Below, in pieces: positions 16,606 to 25,274 of a stretch of DNA of 57,118 nucleotides (position 1 is the stretch's first letter; every line of letters begins with the position of its first letter). The notes beneath the pieces were generated by a model that saw only the letters and a program-made list of their open reading frames with translations, searched no databases and had not been told where the DNA came from. Source of the stretch: Ignavibacteria bacterium. Lineage in GTDB: Bacteria > Bacteroidota > Ignavibacteria > Kapaibacteriales > UBA2268. The DNA lies in the NCBI GenBank assembly GCA_016844745.1, contig JAERMQ010000016.1, forward strand, positions 1 to 57,118. Reading direction: 5' to 3'. The translations under genes were made by a program, and so were the position numbers.

Positions 16606-16637
16606 AATTCTTAATTCGTAATTCCTAATTCTTAATT
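16606..16637. repeat. Short AATTC-TAATTC tandem repeat at a gene end
   Basis: About four degenerate 8-bp units of the AATTCTTA type run into the stop codon and last codons (LIKN) of the glycosyltransferase gene. A similar stretch follows the M23 peptidase at about 35642-35668. Confidence 0.7.
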
Positions 16638-17542
16638 AGATTAAGCGCTTGTCTCAGAGCCGATACGGGTGCATACAAAGCAAATCCAAAGTCATGCAAA
16701 ATACGGAAGAAATGAGCGCGAATTGAAAGTGTTTGGGACAATGTATCGAGCATTAATTCGCTATTCCCGGTTCTTTGGCAATATTCCGAAACAAATTTCA
16801 ACATATCGATTTTGAACATACTCCCTGATAAATATTGATTATTTTGGCTCATAAAATTGCTATTTGCGCTTTCCTGATGAATCCGCCACTTTAATAACTT
16901 TTTTGGGACATAATAAAATTTACCGGTCAGAGCAGCAGTCATAATCACGCGCCAATCCGACCAAATCTCGAATTCCTTTTTAAGTTCGATAAATTTAAGT
17001 AAAGACGCACGAATCATGATGTTGGAAAAGGACACCACCGGATTGCGCAGCCAGAGGTATTTATTAGGAGTAAAGGGTTTCCCTCCCGATAAAAATCCAA
17101 TATATCGGGAATATTCGATATAGTCTTTGTATTTATTAGGAATTTGGCTGGCTAATGGCTCCAAATCAGAGTAAACAAGGGATATTTCATTTCCACCTTC
17201 GAATACCATGAGTTTCTTTGCCAAATAATCCGGTTGCCAAGCATCATCCGATTCCAGGAAAGCAATATAATCGCCTCGTACCTGCGACAGTCCTAATTCA
17301 AGAGTTTCTTTAATTCCACAGTTTTTATTTTCCGGATGAATTAATAGTGATATTTTTTCCGGTTTATTGTTTTTATATTCTTCTATTACCATTAAGGATT
17401 CATCAGTCGAACCGTCGTCAACTATTATTAATTCCCAATTATCATAAGTTTGGTTCAAAATCGATTTAATTGCTTCGCCGATATAACGGGCATAATTATA
17501 ACTCGTCATTATTATCGTTACTTTCGGTTGCATTGATTCCAT
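16625..17542 (-). CDS. Family 2 glycosyltransferase
   Basis: A 305-residue cytoplasmic GT-A enzyme. The nucleotide-sugar domain is clear: PKVTIIMTSYNYARYIGEAI at the N-terminus, IIVDDGSTDES near 40, and FLESDDAWQPDY near 95 with the DxD-like metal site. The C-terminal half (about 150-260) has WRIHQESAN, typical of GT2 enzymes that add sugars to surface polysaccharide. No membrane helix is seen. The sugar and acceptor are unknown. The final residues and stop codon are within an AATTCTTA-type repeat. Confidence 0.88.
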   Translation of the reverse strand: MESMQPKVTIIMTSYNYARYIGEAIKSILNQTYDNWELIIVDDGSTDESLMVIEEYKNNKPEKISLLIHPENKNCGIKETLELGLSQVRGDYIAFLESDDAWQPDYLAKKLMVFEGGNEISLVYSDLEPLASQIPNKYKDYIEYSRYIGFLSGGKPFTPNKYLWLRNPVVSFSNIMIRASLLKFIELKKEFEIWSDWRVIMTAALTGKFYYVPKKLLKWRIHQESANSNFMSQNNQYLSGSMFKIDMLKFVSEYCQRTGNSELMLDTLSQTLSIRAHFFRILHDFGFALYAPVSALRQALNLIKN

Positions 17543-17582
17543 TAAATTTTTTTCAATTATATTATAATTTCAATTCATTCCT

Positions 17583-17652
17583 TAAAAGCCTAAAAGCCTA
17601 AAGCCTAAAAGCCTAAAGCCTAAAAGCCTAAAGCCTAAAAGCCTAAAGCCTA
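17583..17652. repeat. CCTAAAAG/CCTAAAG minisatellite
   Basis: About 70 bp made of alternating 8-bp and 7-bp units (GCCTAAAA, GCCTAAA), giving a 15-bp higher-order period. The last unit supplies the stop codon (TAG on the minus strand) of the sigma-54 activator gene. Confidence 0.9.
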
Positions 17653-18870
17653 TTTTATATCATAATCTTCTATTTTACGGTATAATGTTCGTTCACTGAT
17701 TCCAAGAGCATGTGCTGCAAGGCGCCTGTTTCCGTGAGTTCGCTGCAGTGCTGATTGAATCATTTTCTTTTCCATATAAGCTAAATTCAAATTGTCATCA
17801 GAAATCGACTCCTCGGGTGTATATTGCGTTTCTTCCTTGCTTCGAACCGTATCATAAAAGCTATATCTTATAGTGTTCACTGAATTTTGAACCTGGGCTA
17901 TTTCCGTTTTAAGAGAATTAATGTCATCCTGAATAGAAAGGAGTGTGCGAAATAGCAACCCGAATTCCATAGTCTGGTTATCTTTATGCTTATCAAACGG
18001 TACTAAAGAGAATTCAGTTGGAAGAGGCTCAGACTGATATGGAGGCAAAGCTGGTGGAATGTAACGGCGTATTATTTCCGGTGTTATAAAAGATGCCTTT
18101 TCAAGGGTAACAATTGTTTCAATCAGGTTGCGTAATTCCCGGATATTTCCGTGCCATGGCAGGCTTCTCAACAAATTCAATGCATCATCGGATATTCCCT
18201 GAAATTGCATTGAAATTTTGCTGCAGACACGCCAGGCAAAATATTCCACAAGCACCGGCACATCTTCTGTATGATTTCTTAGAGGTGGCAGATGCAGTTG
18301 TACGGACTTCAGACGAAAATATAAATCCTGACGGAAATTTCCTGAAGTAACTTCCTTTTCAAGAGTTCGATTAGTAGCTGCAATCAAGCGTATATCAACT
18401 TTGTGAACAGCCGACGAACCAAGGCGCGAAAATTCACCCGTTTCAAGGATTCTGAGAAGTTTAACTTGTGTTGCAACCGGCATCTCGCCTATTTCGTCTA
18501 AAAATATTGTTCCGCGGTGAGCCGTTTCAAAAAATCCCTTTCTCTGTTCAACTGCGCCGGTAAAAGCTCCTTTTTCATTACCAAAAAGCTCGGATTCAAG
18601 CAGGGTTTCAGGAATAGCAGCACAATTTACGCTAACGAATGGGAATTTTTTCCTGTTACTTAATCCATGCAATGCATTGGCAAATATCTCCTTTCCTGTA
18701 CCGGTTTCTCCGGTAATCAGAACCGATAAATCGGTAGGTGCAGATTGAAGTAACAGTCGAATTACCTCGCGCATCGGTGGGGATGAACCGACGATACCGT
18801 ATTTCAACTGCAAATTCTGATAGATTGGGTCTATATTATCGGAAATCAGCATCGAATTAGTTCTATCCAT
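17650..18870 (-). CDS. Sigma-54-dependent transcriptional activator (no receiver domain)
   Basis: A 406-residue bacterial enhancer-binding protein. It has almost no N-terminal sensory domain: the AAA+ module starts by residue 25. Walker A GETGTGKE is at 54-61, the sigma-54 contact loop GAFTGA at 101-106 is intact, and Walker B is TIFLDE (121-126). A spacer of about 70 residues with a coiled region leads to a Fis-type HTH (NRRLAAHALGISERTLYRKI). It should remodel RpoN holoenzyme at target promoters, which are not identified here. The frame can be opened at a TTG three codons earlier, but ATG 18870 is preferred. The stop lies in a minisatellite. Confidence 0.92.
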   Translation of the reverse strand: MDRTNSMLISDNIDPIYQNLQLKYGIVGSSPPMREVIRLLLQSAPTDLSVLITGETGTGKEIFANALHGLSNRKKFPFVSVNCAAIPETLLESELFGNEKGAFTGAVEQRKGFFETAHRGTIFLDEIGEMPVATQVKLLRILETGEFSRLGSSAVHKVDIRLIAATNRTLEKEVTSGNFRQDLYFRLKSVQLHLPPLRNHTEDVPVLVEYFAWRVCSKISMQFQGISDDALNLLRSLPWHGNIRELRNLIETIVTLEKASFITPEIIRRYIPPALPPYQSEPLPTEFSLVPFDKHKDNQTMEFGLLFRTLLSIQDDINSLKTEIAQVQNSVNTIRYSFYDTVRSKEETQYTPEESISDDNLNLAYMEKKMIQSALQRTHGNRRLAAHALGISERTLYRKIEDYDIK

Positions 18871-18887
18871 GATGTTCAATAAATAAT

Positions 18888-18967
18888 AGGAAAATCCCCC
18901 TAACCCCCTTTTTCAAAGGGGGAAAAGAAATTCCCCCTTTGAAAAAGGGGGGTAGGGGGATTTTCCT
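18888..18967. repeat. Family D palindrome, copy 1 (C-rich/G-rich arms)
   Basis: Inverted arms AGGAAAATCCCCCTAACCCC and complement surround a short spacer, with an inner CCCCTTT...AAAGGGG duplication. It sits between the rhodanese stop and the sigma-54 activator start on the minus strand and could terminate the upstream operon. Other copies are at 25073, 27560 and 29181. Confidence 0.9.
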
Positions 18968-19038
18968 GAACTTTATAATTTTCAAATTGTACTAATTAAC
19001 CAATCATTAATGAAAAATTTGGGATTATTAATTGAAAG

Positions 19039-19665
19039 TCAGGATTTTCTTTTTTTTAACCATTCATCCCAGCCGCCAATATAAATAAATACCCTTTTGA
19101 AACCGGCTTCATTTAATACCTTAGCCAATTCATGAGATAAATCGCAAGTACCGCCATCGCAATAGCAGATGATTGTTTTATCGCGTGGTAACCCCATAAT
19201 TTTTGGGATATAATCGTTATCGGGCCATAGCGGAGAAATATTTATTGCGCTTTCAATGTGCCCGGCTTCATATTTATCTTTATCACGAGCATCTATTAAT
19301 ACAAAGTTAGACCTATTCAGGGCTTTAATTAATTGTTCGTAGGTAACGGAAAGGATTTCATTTATTGGCATCTCAAGGGCTATTTTAATAGTATCATGGT
19401 TCTTAAGATTCCTGGTTGTAGCCACCGAGTCATTTTTAACCTTGCGATTGATTACAGGTGAATCTACTTTTTTAAATTCTGTAAAAGAATGACTGTTCTG
19501 ATTTCCAAAAAGCAACGATTCTCCTGCAAATGTTTGTATAGGTTTTTGGTAAATCCACGGGACAGGTTTTTGCAGGAAAAAATTGTAAAGAAAGCCCATT
19601 GAAGCTGCAATCAAGGAGATAAGTATAATTTCATAGAATAATTTTTTTCTACTCCTAAGCATCAT
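19039..19665 (-). CDS. Membrane-anchored rhodanese-like protein
   Basis: A 208-residue protein. A basic start and one hydrophobic helix (about 10-30) anchor it in the inner membrane, a linker of about 70 residues follows, and a rhodanese domain covers 105-205: VLIDARDKDKYEAGHIESA and the active-site loop CYCDGGTCD (167-175). The catalytic cysteine is probably Cys169. The extra cysteines 167 and 174 are unusual. The family transfers sulfane sulfur or senses redox state. Its start codon directly abuts the stop of the J-domain gene, so the two are translationally linked. Confidence 0.85.
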   Translation of the reverse strand: MMLRSRKKLFYEIILISLIAASMGFLYNFFLQKPVPWIYQKPIQTFAGESLLFGNQNSHSFTEFKKVDSPVINRKVKNDSVATTRNLKNHDTIKIALEMPINEILSVTYEQLIKALNRSNFVLIDARDKDKYEAGHIESAINISPLWPDNDYIPKIMGLPRDKTIICYCDGGTCDLSHELAKVLNEAGFKRVFIYIGGWDEWLKKRKS

Positions 19666-20076
19666 CTAAAACCCCTTCAACTTCTTCAGGAAAGAATAAG
19701 CTTGATTTATTTCAACTGTTTTCCGGGCTGCAAGTTCCTTAAGTTCCGCACCAAGACTCGCAACACGGTCGGGGTGGTATTCCATGATTTTCTTCTTGTA
19801 TGCAGATTTGATTTCATCTATAGTTGCATTGCTTGACAAATCAAGTAAATTCAAGGCTCTTTCAAAGCTCATTGATGAATCAGTTTGGTATGAGGCGTTT
19901 TTATTCTTGTCTTGCTGATTATGACTATTTTGGGTTTTTGATTTTGTATTTAATTCATCGATAATTCTTTTTAACTCATCGTCGTCGTTATTTGAATTAT
20001 ATACATTGCTCATCGGCTCGGAGTCATCCATATAAGTTTTAGCAATCTTTGAAATTCGGCGAAGTATTTGTCCCAT
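19666..20076 (-). CDS. Small J-domain protein
   Basis: A 136-residue protein. The first 65 residues are polar and low in complexity. The C-terminal 68 residues are a J domain with helix II basic face (IKSAYKKKIMEY) and the invariant HPD at 101-103. It lacks the G/F, zinc-finger and client domains of DnaJ, so it would act as a specialised co-chaperone that recruits a DnaK. It is sandwiched between the LOG-family gene (23 bp upstream) and the rhodanese gene (0 bp downstream) in one operon. Confidence 0.88.
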   Translation of the reverse strand: MGQILRRISKIAKTYMDDSEPMSNVYNSNNDDDELKRIIDELNTKSKTQNSHNQQDKNKNASYQTDSSMSFERALNLLDLSSNATIDEIKSAYKKKIMEYHPDRVASLGAELKELAARKTVEINQAYSFLKKLKGF

Positions 20077-20099
20077 ATTTTGAAAAACAGTAAAGTAAT

Positions 20100-20633
20100 T
20101 TAATCCTTATTGAAATAGCGAATAATAATTCGTACTGCCTCTTCTCCGGAGTCAACATGCTCAATTAATTCGAATTGGTCAATAGCCGCATCTGAATAGA
20201 ATTCCATTGTTTGGATTACTTCGTTCCATTGGTCGCCAATGCAAACAAGTGGTTTATCTTTCATTATTTTTTTTTCTTTCAATGCCCATATTGCTGCAAG
20301 CTCCAAAAGAGTTCCGGTACCGCCAGGCAAAACGATATAAGCATCTGCAAGATTAATTAGCTCATAAGTTCTGTCAAGATAAGTGTCTTTGATGATTTCA
20401 TCGCTGACGAAGGGATTTTTTGTCCTGCTTGTAAAAATCTTTGAAGTTACGCCAAATCTTTTCACATTAGTTCCGTTTGCTCCTTTGAGAGCAGCTTCCA
20501 TAATTCCGCCATAGCCGCCGGTAGCAATGTCGAAACCAGCATCGGCAAGTAATTTACCAACTAATTGGGCATCTTCATATTCAAGCGAATCTGGCTTGAA
20601 ATGCGAACTTCCGAAAATCGAAACAACCGGCAT
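20100..20633 (-). CDS. LOG/TIGR00725-family nucleotide-binding protein
   Basis: A 177-residue Rossmann-like protein with the two family motifs: GGYGGIMEAA (39-48) and PGGTGTLLE (103-111). The latter is the PGGxGTxxE signature of LOG (cytokinin riboside 5'-monophosphate phosphoribohydrolase) and related SLOG proteins. Members hydrolyse nucleoside monophosphates or bind nucleotides, and the exact substrate here is unknown. A GGAGAG site precedes the ATG. First gene of the LOG/J-domain/rhodanese operon. Confidence 0.85.
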   Translation of the reverse strand: MPVVSIFGSSHFKPDSLEYEDAQLVGKLLADAGFDIATGGYGGIMEAALKGANGTNVKRFGVTSKIFTSRTKNPFVSDEIIKDTYLDRTYELINLADAYIVLPGGTGTLLELAAIWALKEKKIMKDKPLVCIGDQWNEVIQTMEFYSDAAIDQFELIEHVDSGEEAVRIIIRYFNKD

Positions 20634-20727
20634 TATACTCTCCTTTGTTATTGATTAAGTATTAGACGAATAATTTTCGGGTTTGTTTTGTATTTTTTTA
20701 TGATTGTTCAAAAACCTTCAATCCTGT

Positions 20728-20792
20728 GATTGAGGCAGTGTAATAATTCACGAAGAATGTCATTATCAAGGATTTTTCAAACAGCCTCAATC
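20728..20792. repeat. Small degraded palindrome related to family B
   Basis: Arms GATTGAGGC and GCCTCAATC flank a core containing GAAGAATGTCATT, which matches the inner family B arm. It appears to be a decayed copy. It lies in the 370-bp gap 20634-21003, which has no gene. Confidence 0.6.
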
Positions 20793-20883
20793 AATGGAAT
20801 GACAAAACTGAATTTTAGAATCCACCTTAAGGATAGATTGAAGTGTCAGACAAGAATGTCTGACCTACTCATTAAAATAAAAA

Positions 20884-20959
20884 GGTAGAATAGATATTCT
20901 TGTCTGTTCAATGATAATTAATTAAAAAAAGGTAAAATAGACATTCTTGTCTGTTCAAT
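20884..20959. repeat. 29-bp direct repeat pair with ATTCTTGTCTG core
   Basis: Copies at 20884-20912 and 20931-20959 differ at two positions. A third, inverted partial copy (ACAAGAATGTCTGACCTAC) lies near 20850-20868, itself containing a palindromic CAGACAAGAATGTCTG word. It is upstream of the LOG operon promoter region and downstream of lpxA. Confidence 0.8.
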
Positions 20960-21003
20960 TTATTATTGATATGATTTTAGCTTTAATTGATTGAAAAAAA
21001 AGA

Positions 21004-21795
21004 TTATCTATAAATTCCTCTGTCGGATTTACCGATAAAATCAATACAATGCTGGACTTCTTTTGATATTTCAGACGTATCGGATGTAAATCTTGCAATA
21101 CCATCGGTAATATTCATCCCGGAATGGAAAATCATCGTATAAAATTTATCAAGCTGTTGGATTATTTCTTTAGAAAAACCGCGACGCCTCAGACCAATAA
21201 CATTCATCCCATCCACTTTTGGGGGATTAGTGCCTATCATTAAATAAGGCGCTATATCCTTGGCAATTTTCACATCCGCCCCAATCATAGAGTGGCAGCC
21301 GATTTTGCTGAATTGATGTACTTTTACGACTCCCCCGAAAATTACCCAGTCTTCGACTTCGCAATGACCTGCGAATTGAGTTACATTTGATACAATTATA
21401 TTGCTCCCCAAATGGCAATCATGAGCTATGTGTGCATAAGCCATGACAAAGCAATCTTCGCCAATACAGGTTTTAAGAGTAGCTTCAGTGCCGCGATTTA
21501 CGGTAACATATTCACGAATAACAGTTCTGTCACCTATTATCGCTACGGAATTGCAGCCTTTGAATTTTAAATCCTGCGGTTCGGTGCCGATTACTGCGCC
21601 ATTATAAATCCTGCAATCCTTTCCAATCCGGGCGCCGCTTGCAATTACAGCATTTGAGCGGATTTGAGTGCCATCGCCTATTTCAACATTATCTTCGATT
21701 ATTGTAAATGCACCGATGGTAACACCGGTACCAATTATTGCGTTAGGGGATACTATCGCGGTTGAGTGGATTAAAGTTCCTTGAGAATTTTCCAT
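21004..21795 (-). CDS. lpxA: Acyl-[ACP]-UDP-N-acetylglucosamine O-acyltransferase
   Basis: A 263-residue left-handed beta-helix enzyme that catalyses the first step of lipid A synthesis in the cytoplasm. Hexapeptide repeats fill residues 10-190 (for example IIGTGVTIGAF, GDGTQIRSNAV, GEDCFVMAYAHIAHD). The catalytic histidine falls at 125, as in the Escherichia coli enzyme. The C-terminal helical domain (about 195-263) is complete. It lies 47 bp downstream of lpxC-fabZ, the usual order in Bacteroidota. Confidence 0.96.
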   Translation of the reverse strand: MENSQGTLIHSTAIVSPNAIIGTGVTIGAFTIIEDNVEIGDGTQIRSNAVIASGARIGKDCRIYNGAVIGTEPQDLKFKGCNSVAIIGDRTVIREYVTVNRGTEATLKTCIGEDCFVMAYAHIAHDCHLGSNIIVSNVTQFAGHCEVEDWVIFGGVVKVHQFSKIGCHSMIGADVKIAKDIAPYLMIGTNPPKVDGMNVIGLRRRGFSKEIIQQLDKFYTMIFHSGMNITDGIARFTSDTSEISKEVQHCIDFIGKSDRGIYR

Positions 21796-21842
21796 TAATA
21801 ACTATCGAATCAATTTAAAATTTTTCTAAAATCGAGAATATT

Positions 21843-23246
21843 TTATGCAGTTCTATCTACCAATGCTGCCTGAAATTCACATTCGGCAACAATTTGTCCA
21901 TCTACTAAAGCATTTCCTTTGAACATGTATGCATTGAAACGCTTGCCTGTCATTTCCACTTCCATTACCAACTGGTCGCCGGGAATTACCGGTTTACGGA
22001 ATTTTGCATTCTTTACAGCCATGAAATAAACCAATTTTTCTGATATATCTTCTAAGGTATTCCATAAATACAGGCATCCCGTTTGAGCCATCGCTTCAAT
22101 AATCAGGACACCGGGCATGATAGGTTTTTCGGGGAAATGACCATTAAAATACGGCTCGTTGAATGTTACGTTTTTGTATGCCACCACGGTTTTTTTATCC
22201 GAGTCAATATCGACAACTCTATCGATTAATAAAAACGGGTAGCGATGAGGCATAACCTTAAGGAGGTCATAAATATCCAGCATAGCACCGTTTTTACTGT
22301 TGACTTTATATTTGCTAAGTGATTTTTTCTTTAGATATAGGTTACGAATTTTTTTTGCGAACTCAATATTACTTGCATGACCGGGGCGTGCAGCAAGTAT
22401 CTGGGCTTTGATGGGTACTCCGATTAATGCAAGGTCGCCAAGCATATCGAGTAATTTATGGCGGGCAGGTTCGTTTTTAAATCTCAATGGGGAATCGTTC
22501 AGTATTCCCGTTGTGCCGGCAATTGGAAGTTCCGGAAGATTAAACATTTCTTTCAACTCGTTTAATTCCCCTTCTTCAATTTCTTTATCGACAATAACAA
22601 CAGCAGTATCCAGCGTTCCACCCTTAATTAATCCCTGACGGTAAAGCATTTCAATTTCCGTTAAAAAACAAAATGTCCTTGCAGGTGCAAATTCCTTAAC
22701 AAATTCCTTCTCCAAATTAAACATACCTGTATGCTGGCTTCCAAGCGCCGGATTGTAGTAATCAATCATAACGGTTATCCGGTAATCGTCTGTAGGTAGG
22801 GCAACTATATCGACGCCTTTTTCATCGTTAAGGTATCTGGTGGTTTCATCCACAATAAAATATTCACGTGGCTCTTCCTGCTCTACTATGCCTGCTTTGA
22901 GCAGAACTTCGACGTAAGGCATCGAGCTTCCGTCAATTACCGGCGGTTCGTTTGCCGATAATTCGATACGGCAATTATCGATTTGTAATCCCGCCAGAGA
23001 TGCCAATACATGTTCTACTGTATGAACTGAAATATCATCTTTCCCCAATGTTGTACCACGGGACAAATCTGTTACATATTCAACTAAGGCAGGGATTTCA
23101 AAATGTTTTTCAAGGTCGGTTCTGATGAATTTATAACCGTAACCTACCGGGGCGGGATGGAAAGTAATCGTTGATTTATTTCCCGTATGAAGACCGGTTC
23201 CTGTCAGCGATACGGATTGATTGATGGTTCTTTGTTTTGCGTGCAT
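21843..23246 (-). CDS. lpxC-fabZ: Bifunctional UDP-3-O-acyl-GlcNAc deacetylase / 3-hydroxyacyl-ACP dehydratase
   Basis: A 467-residue fusion. Residues 1-305 are LpxC, the zinc deacetylase that commits lipid A synthesis: His79 (HTVEHVLASL), His263 and Asp267 (ARHKLLDMLGD) bind zinc, and His290 (RPGHASN) is the expected catalytic base. Residues 322-465 are FabZ, with MPHRYPFLLIDRV, the active-site His370 in NGHFPEKPIMPG and Glu384 in IIEAMAQTG. The linker is about 15 residues. This fusion is characteristic of Bacteroidota/Chlorobiota relatives and supports the taxonomic reading. It is upstream of lpxA on the same strand. Confidence 0.97.
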   Translation of the reverse strand: MHAKQRTINQSVSLTGTGLHTGNKSTITFHPAPVGYGYKFIRTDLEKHFEIPALVEYVTDLSRGTTLGKDDISVHTVEHVLASLAGLQIDNCRIELSANEPPVIDGSSMPYVEVLLKAGIVEQEEPREYFIVDETTRYLNDEKGVDIVALPTDDYRITVMIDYYNPALGSQHTGMFNLEKEFVKEFAPARTFCFLTEIEMLYRQGLIKGGTLDTAVVIVDKEIEEGELNELKEMFNLPELPIAGTTGILNDSPLRFKNEPARHKLLDMLGDLALIGVPIKAQILAARPGHASNIEFAKKIRNLYLKKKSLSKYKVNSKNGAMLDIYDLLKVMPHRYPFLLIDRVVDIDSDKKTVVAYKNVTFNEPYFNGHFPEKPIMPGVLIIEAMAQTGCLYLWNTLEDISEKLVYFMAVKNAKFRKPVIPGDQLVMEVEMTGKRFNAYMFKGNALVDGQIVAECEFQAALVDRTA

Positions 23247-23341
23247 AATCCGCTTAAATAATTTTGATTAATTAATTATAAATAACGAAAAACTATAATT
23301 AATTTGTTCTAAAAATTTATTTTGTCAAAAAATACGAATTA

Positions 23342-23349
23342 CAAAAATA
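23342..23349 (-). promoter_or_regulatory. Candidate -7 element (TAnnTTTG) for lpxC-fabZ
   Basis: On the minus strand this reads TATTTTTG, 96 bp before the ATG. The surrounding region is very AT-rich, so the match is weak. Confidence 0.25.
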
Positions 23350-23419
23350 AGAATTTATTTTGTCTTTGGGAGGGAAAAATGCAATAAGAAGGATAAATAA
23401 TTAATAAAAAAATTAGTCA

Positions 23420-25021
23420 TTACTCATTATCGAACTCCGTCCCGTACATTGCCGGTAGTTTGAACTCATGCTTCGCAAAGACAGAAAATAGCTGGTCGGT
23501 TGAGAAGATTATCTCAGCAAATTTCATCTTATCGAAATTAAATGCAAAATCGAATCTGTAAATACCCGATGGTCCGGTTGCTTTTGTATCGTGGAGCCTG
23601 ATGCCGAATCCGGCGGAATTATGGAATTTCGCTTTCATGATTTCCGTTCCCTGATTCCAAACACTGCCAATATCCCAAAATAAAACACCTGAGAAATTGA
23701 AAATCCATAAGGGAAAATCAGTGAAATAGCGCATTTCAAGATTCCCAACCATCCTGTTATCACCTGTTAATCTGTTTGCCGAGTAACCACGCAAACCTGC
23801 ATCGTTATCTAAAATCAACTGCCTTGCAGCATTCCAATTCCAGACTGACTGCTGACGCACTCTTCCGCCAATCAATAATTCCTTATTCAATCTATAAAAT
23901 CCAAGTCCGTAGAATTCCTGATAGGTATATTTGCCGTAGTTTTGGTCAAATCCGCTTGAACCCATGGCTCTTCCAAAAAGGTAAAGATTTTCTCTCATTG
24001 TTGAGCGCTCACCCTGTCCGGCAACGTAATATAAGTTTTCACCCTTGGAACCCAGCGAAAAAGTCTTACCTATAATGGCACTGCCCCAGCCGCCAACAGT
24101 CATATCCTCTGTTTGGTAAGTATTTAATTTATTCGTTATGAGGAAATCCTGTGAAACGGATGAAAATGCAATTAATATTTTACCTGAATTATCGAAAGCA
24201 CGGCGATACATTTTACCTCCTCTATCGACATCTTGCAACTCGGTGTAAATAGTTGCAAAAACGCGGTCTTTTTTCATCCATGCTCTTGAGAAATAGGCTG
24301 AAACAGTCTTTTCGTGTGTCGGAACTATTGCAGTAGAATCGCTTTTCCAATAAATAAAATCCTTACCAATGTTATTGCTGCCATAAGCTCCATAAGATAA
24401 TTCCGATGAAATTGTTCTATAAGGCTTGTCAATGGAAAGAATTTGCCAATCCCTGTATTGATTATGCATGAAATATGTATTTAGAGCAAAATCCGTACGG
24501 AATAATCTTCTTTGATAAAGAGCAGCAGCCGTTTGCCAGCCGATATTGTTTTCAGAACGATTAAGAGTTTCAACATGGATTTGAGTGCCGGTACCAAGGA
24601 AATTCAATTCGGATAATCTGCCACCTATCGAAGTGTTGCCGCCTCCTTTTCCGAAAAGAAATGCCGGATAGGTTGACCATCTGTCCCAAGTGATAATGAT
24701 GACATTATAAATATATTCGTTTACGGAATCTAACATTATTTTTACTTCGGTAAATAATCCCGTTGAACGCAGATTGCGAGCTGTCTCCGAAAGTAATTCG
24801 AAATCCAGGTCATCCTTTTCCGAAAATAATAATTCATCCTCGATAATGTATTCTTTTGTAAGAGCATGGAGTTTGTTAGCAAGTGGTGCTGCAAAGAACC
24901 AATCTGATTTGGTGGAGTCGAATACATCAATGCGGTTAATAAATATTTCGCCGACACGTTCATTGCACAGGGCAAAATAAGGTATTACTAAAACTATGAA
25001 GAGAATTATTATTTTTTTCAA
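23420..25021 (-). CDS. Omp85-superfamily outer-membrane protein (BamA/TamA-like)
   Basis: A 533-residue exported protein with a TTG start; no in-frame ATG would keep the signal peptide (KKIIILFIVLVIPYFALC). Residues about 25-115 form a POTRA-like module (VGEIFINRIDVFD, LLSETARNLRSTGLFTEVKI). The remaining 400 residues are a beta-barrel with the Omp85 signature near 415-440: GLRGYSANRLTGDNRM followed by NLEMRYF. The family inserts or exports proteins or lipids at the outer membrane. With one POTRA it is too short to be BamA itself. It lies upstream of the lipid A genes on the same strand. Confidence 0.85.
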   Translation of the reverse strand: MKKIIILFIVLVIPYFALCNERVGEIFINRIDVFDSTKSDWFFAAPLANKLHALTKEYIIEDELLFSEKDDLDFELLSETARNLRSTGLFTEVKIMLDSVNEYIYNVIIITWDRWSTYPAFLFGKGGGNTSIGGRLSELNFLGTGTQIHVETLNRSENNIGWQTAAALYQRRLFRTDFALNTYFMHNQYRDWQILSIDKPYRTISSELSYGAYGSNNIGKDFIYWKSDSTAIVPTHEKTVSAYFSRAWMKKDRVFATIYTELQDVDRGGKMYRRAFDNSGKILIAFSSVSQDFLITNKLNTYQTEDMTVGGWGSAIIGKTFSLGSKGENLYYVAGQGERSTMRENLYLFGRAMGSSGFDQNYGKYTYQEFYGLGFYRLNKELLIGGRVRQQSVWNWNAARQLILDNDAGLRGYSANRLTGDNRMVGNLEMRYFTDFPLWIFNFSGVLFWDIGSVWNQGTEIMKAKFHNSAGFGIRLHDTKATGPSGIYRFDFAFNFDKMKFAEIIFSTDQLFSVFAKHEFKLPAMYGTEFDNE

Positions 25022-25072
25022 ATTTTTTTGTTCAAAGTTAAATAATTATAATTAATAAAAATTGAATAAAGA

Positions 25073-25147
25073 GAAACCCCCTAACCCCCTTTGAAAAAGG
25101 GGGAATAATAAATTTCCCCTTTTTCAAAGGGGGTTAGGGGGTTTTTC
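25073..25147. repeat. Family D palindrome, copy 2
   Basis: Arms AAACCCCCTAACCCCCTTTG and complement around an AT-rich loop. It lies between the divergent Omp85 and yjbQ genes, so its role as a terminator is unlikely at this site. Confidence 0.9.
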
Positions 25148-25274
25148 TTTTCATTAAAAGGGGTGAACAATCTATGAAAGAGTTAAATCCTTTTAATGAG
25201 TATTTACCATTTATTCTTATTTTGAATAATTTGATTGACGAATATGCATAAGAATTAATACAAGGCAAAATGTA

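Noticed and set aside
25073..25147. Intrinsic terminator
   Set aside because: It lies between two divergent gene starts, where no transcript is expected to end, although its structure resembles one.
25174..25251. 25-codon open frame with a GGGG-rich site upstream of yjbQ
   Set aside because: It begins at the edge of a family D palindrome, has no recognisable feature and could easily be chance.
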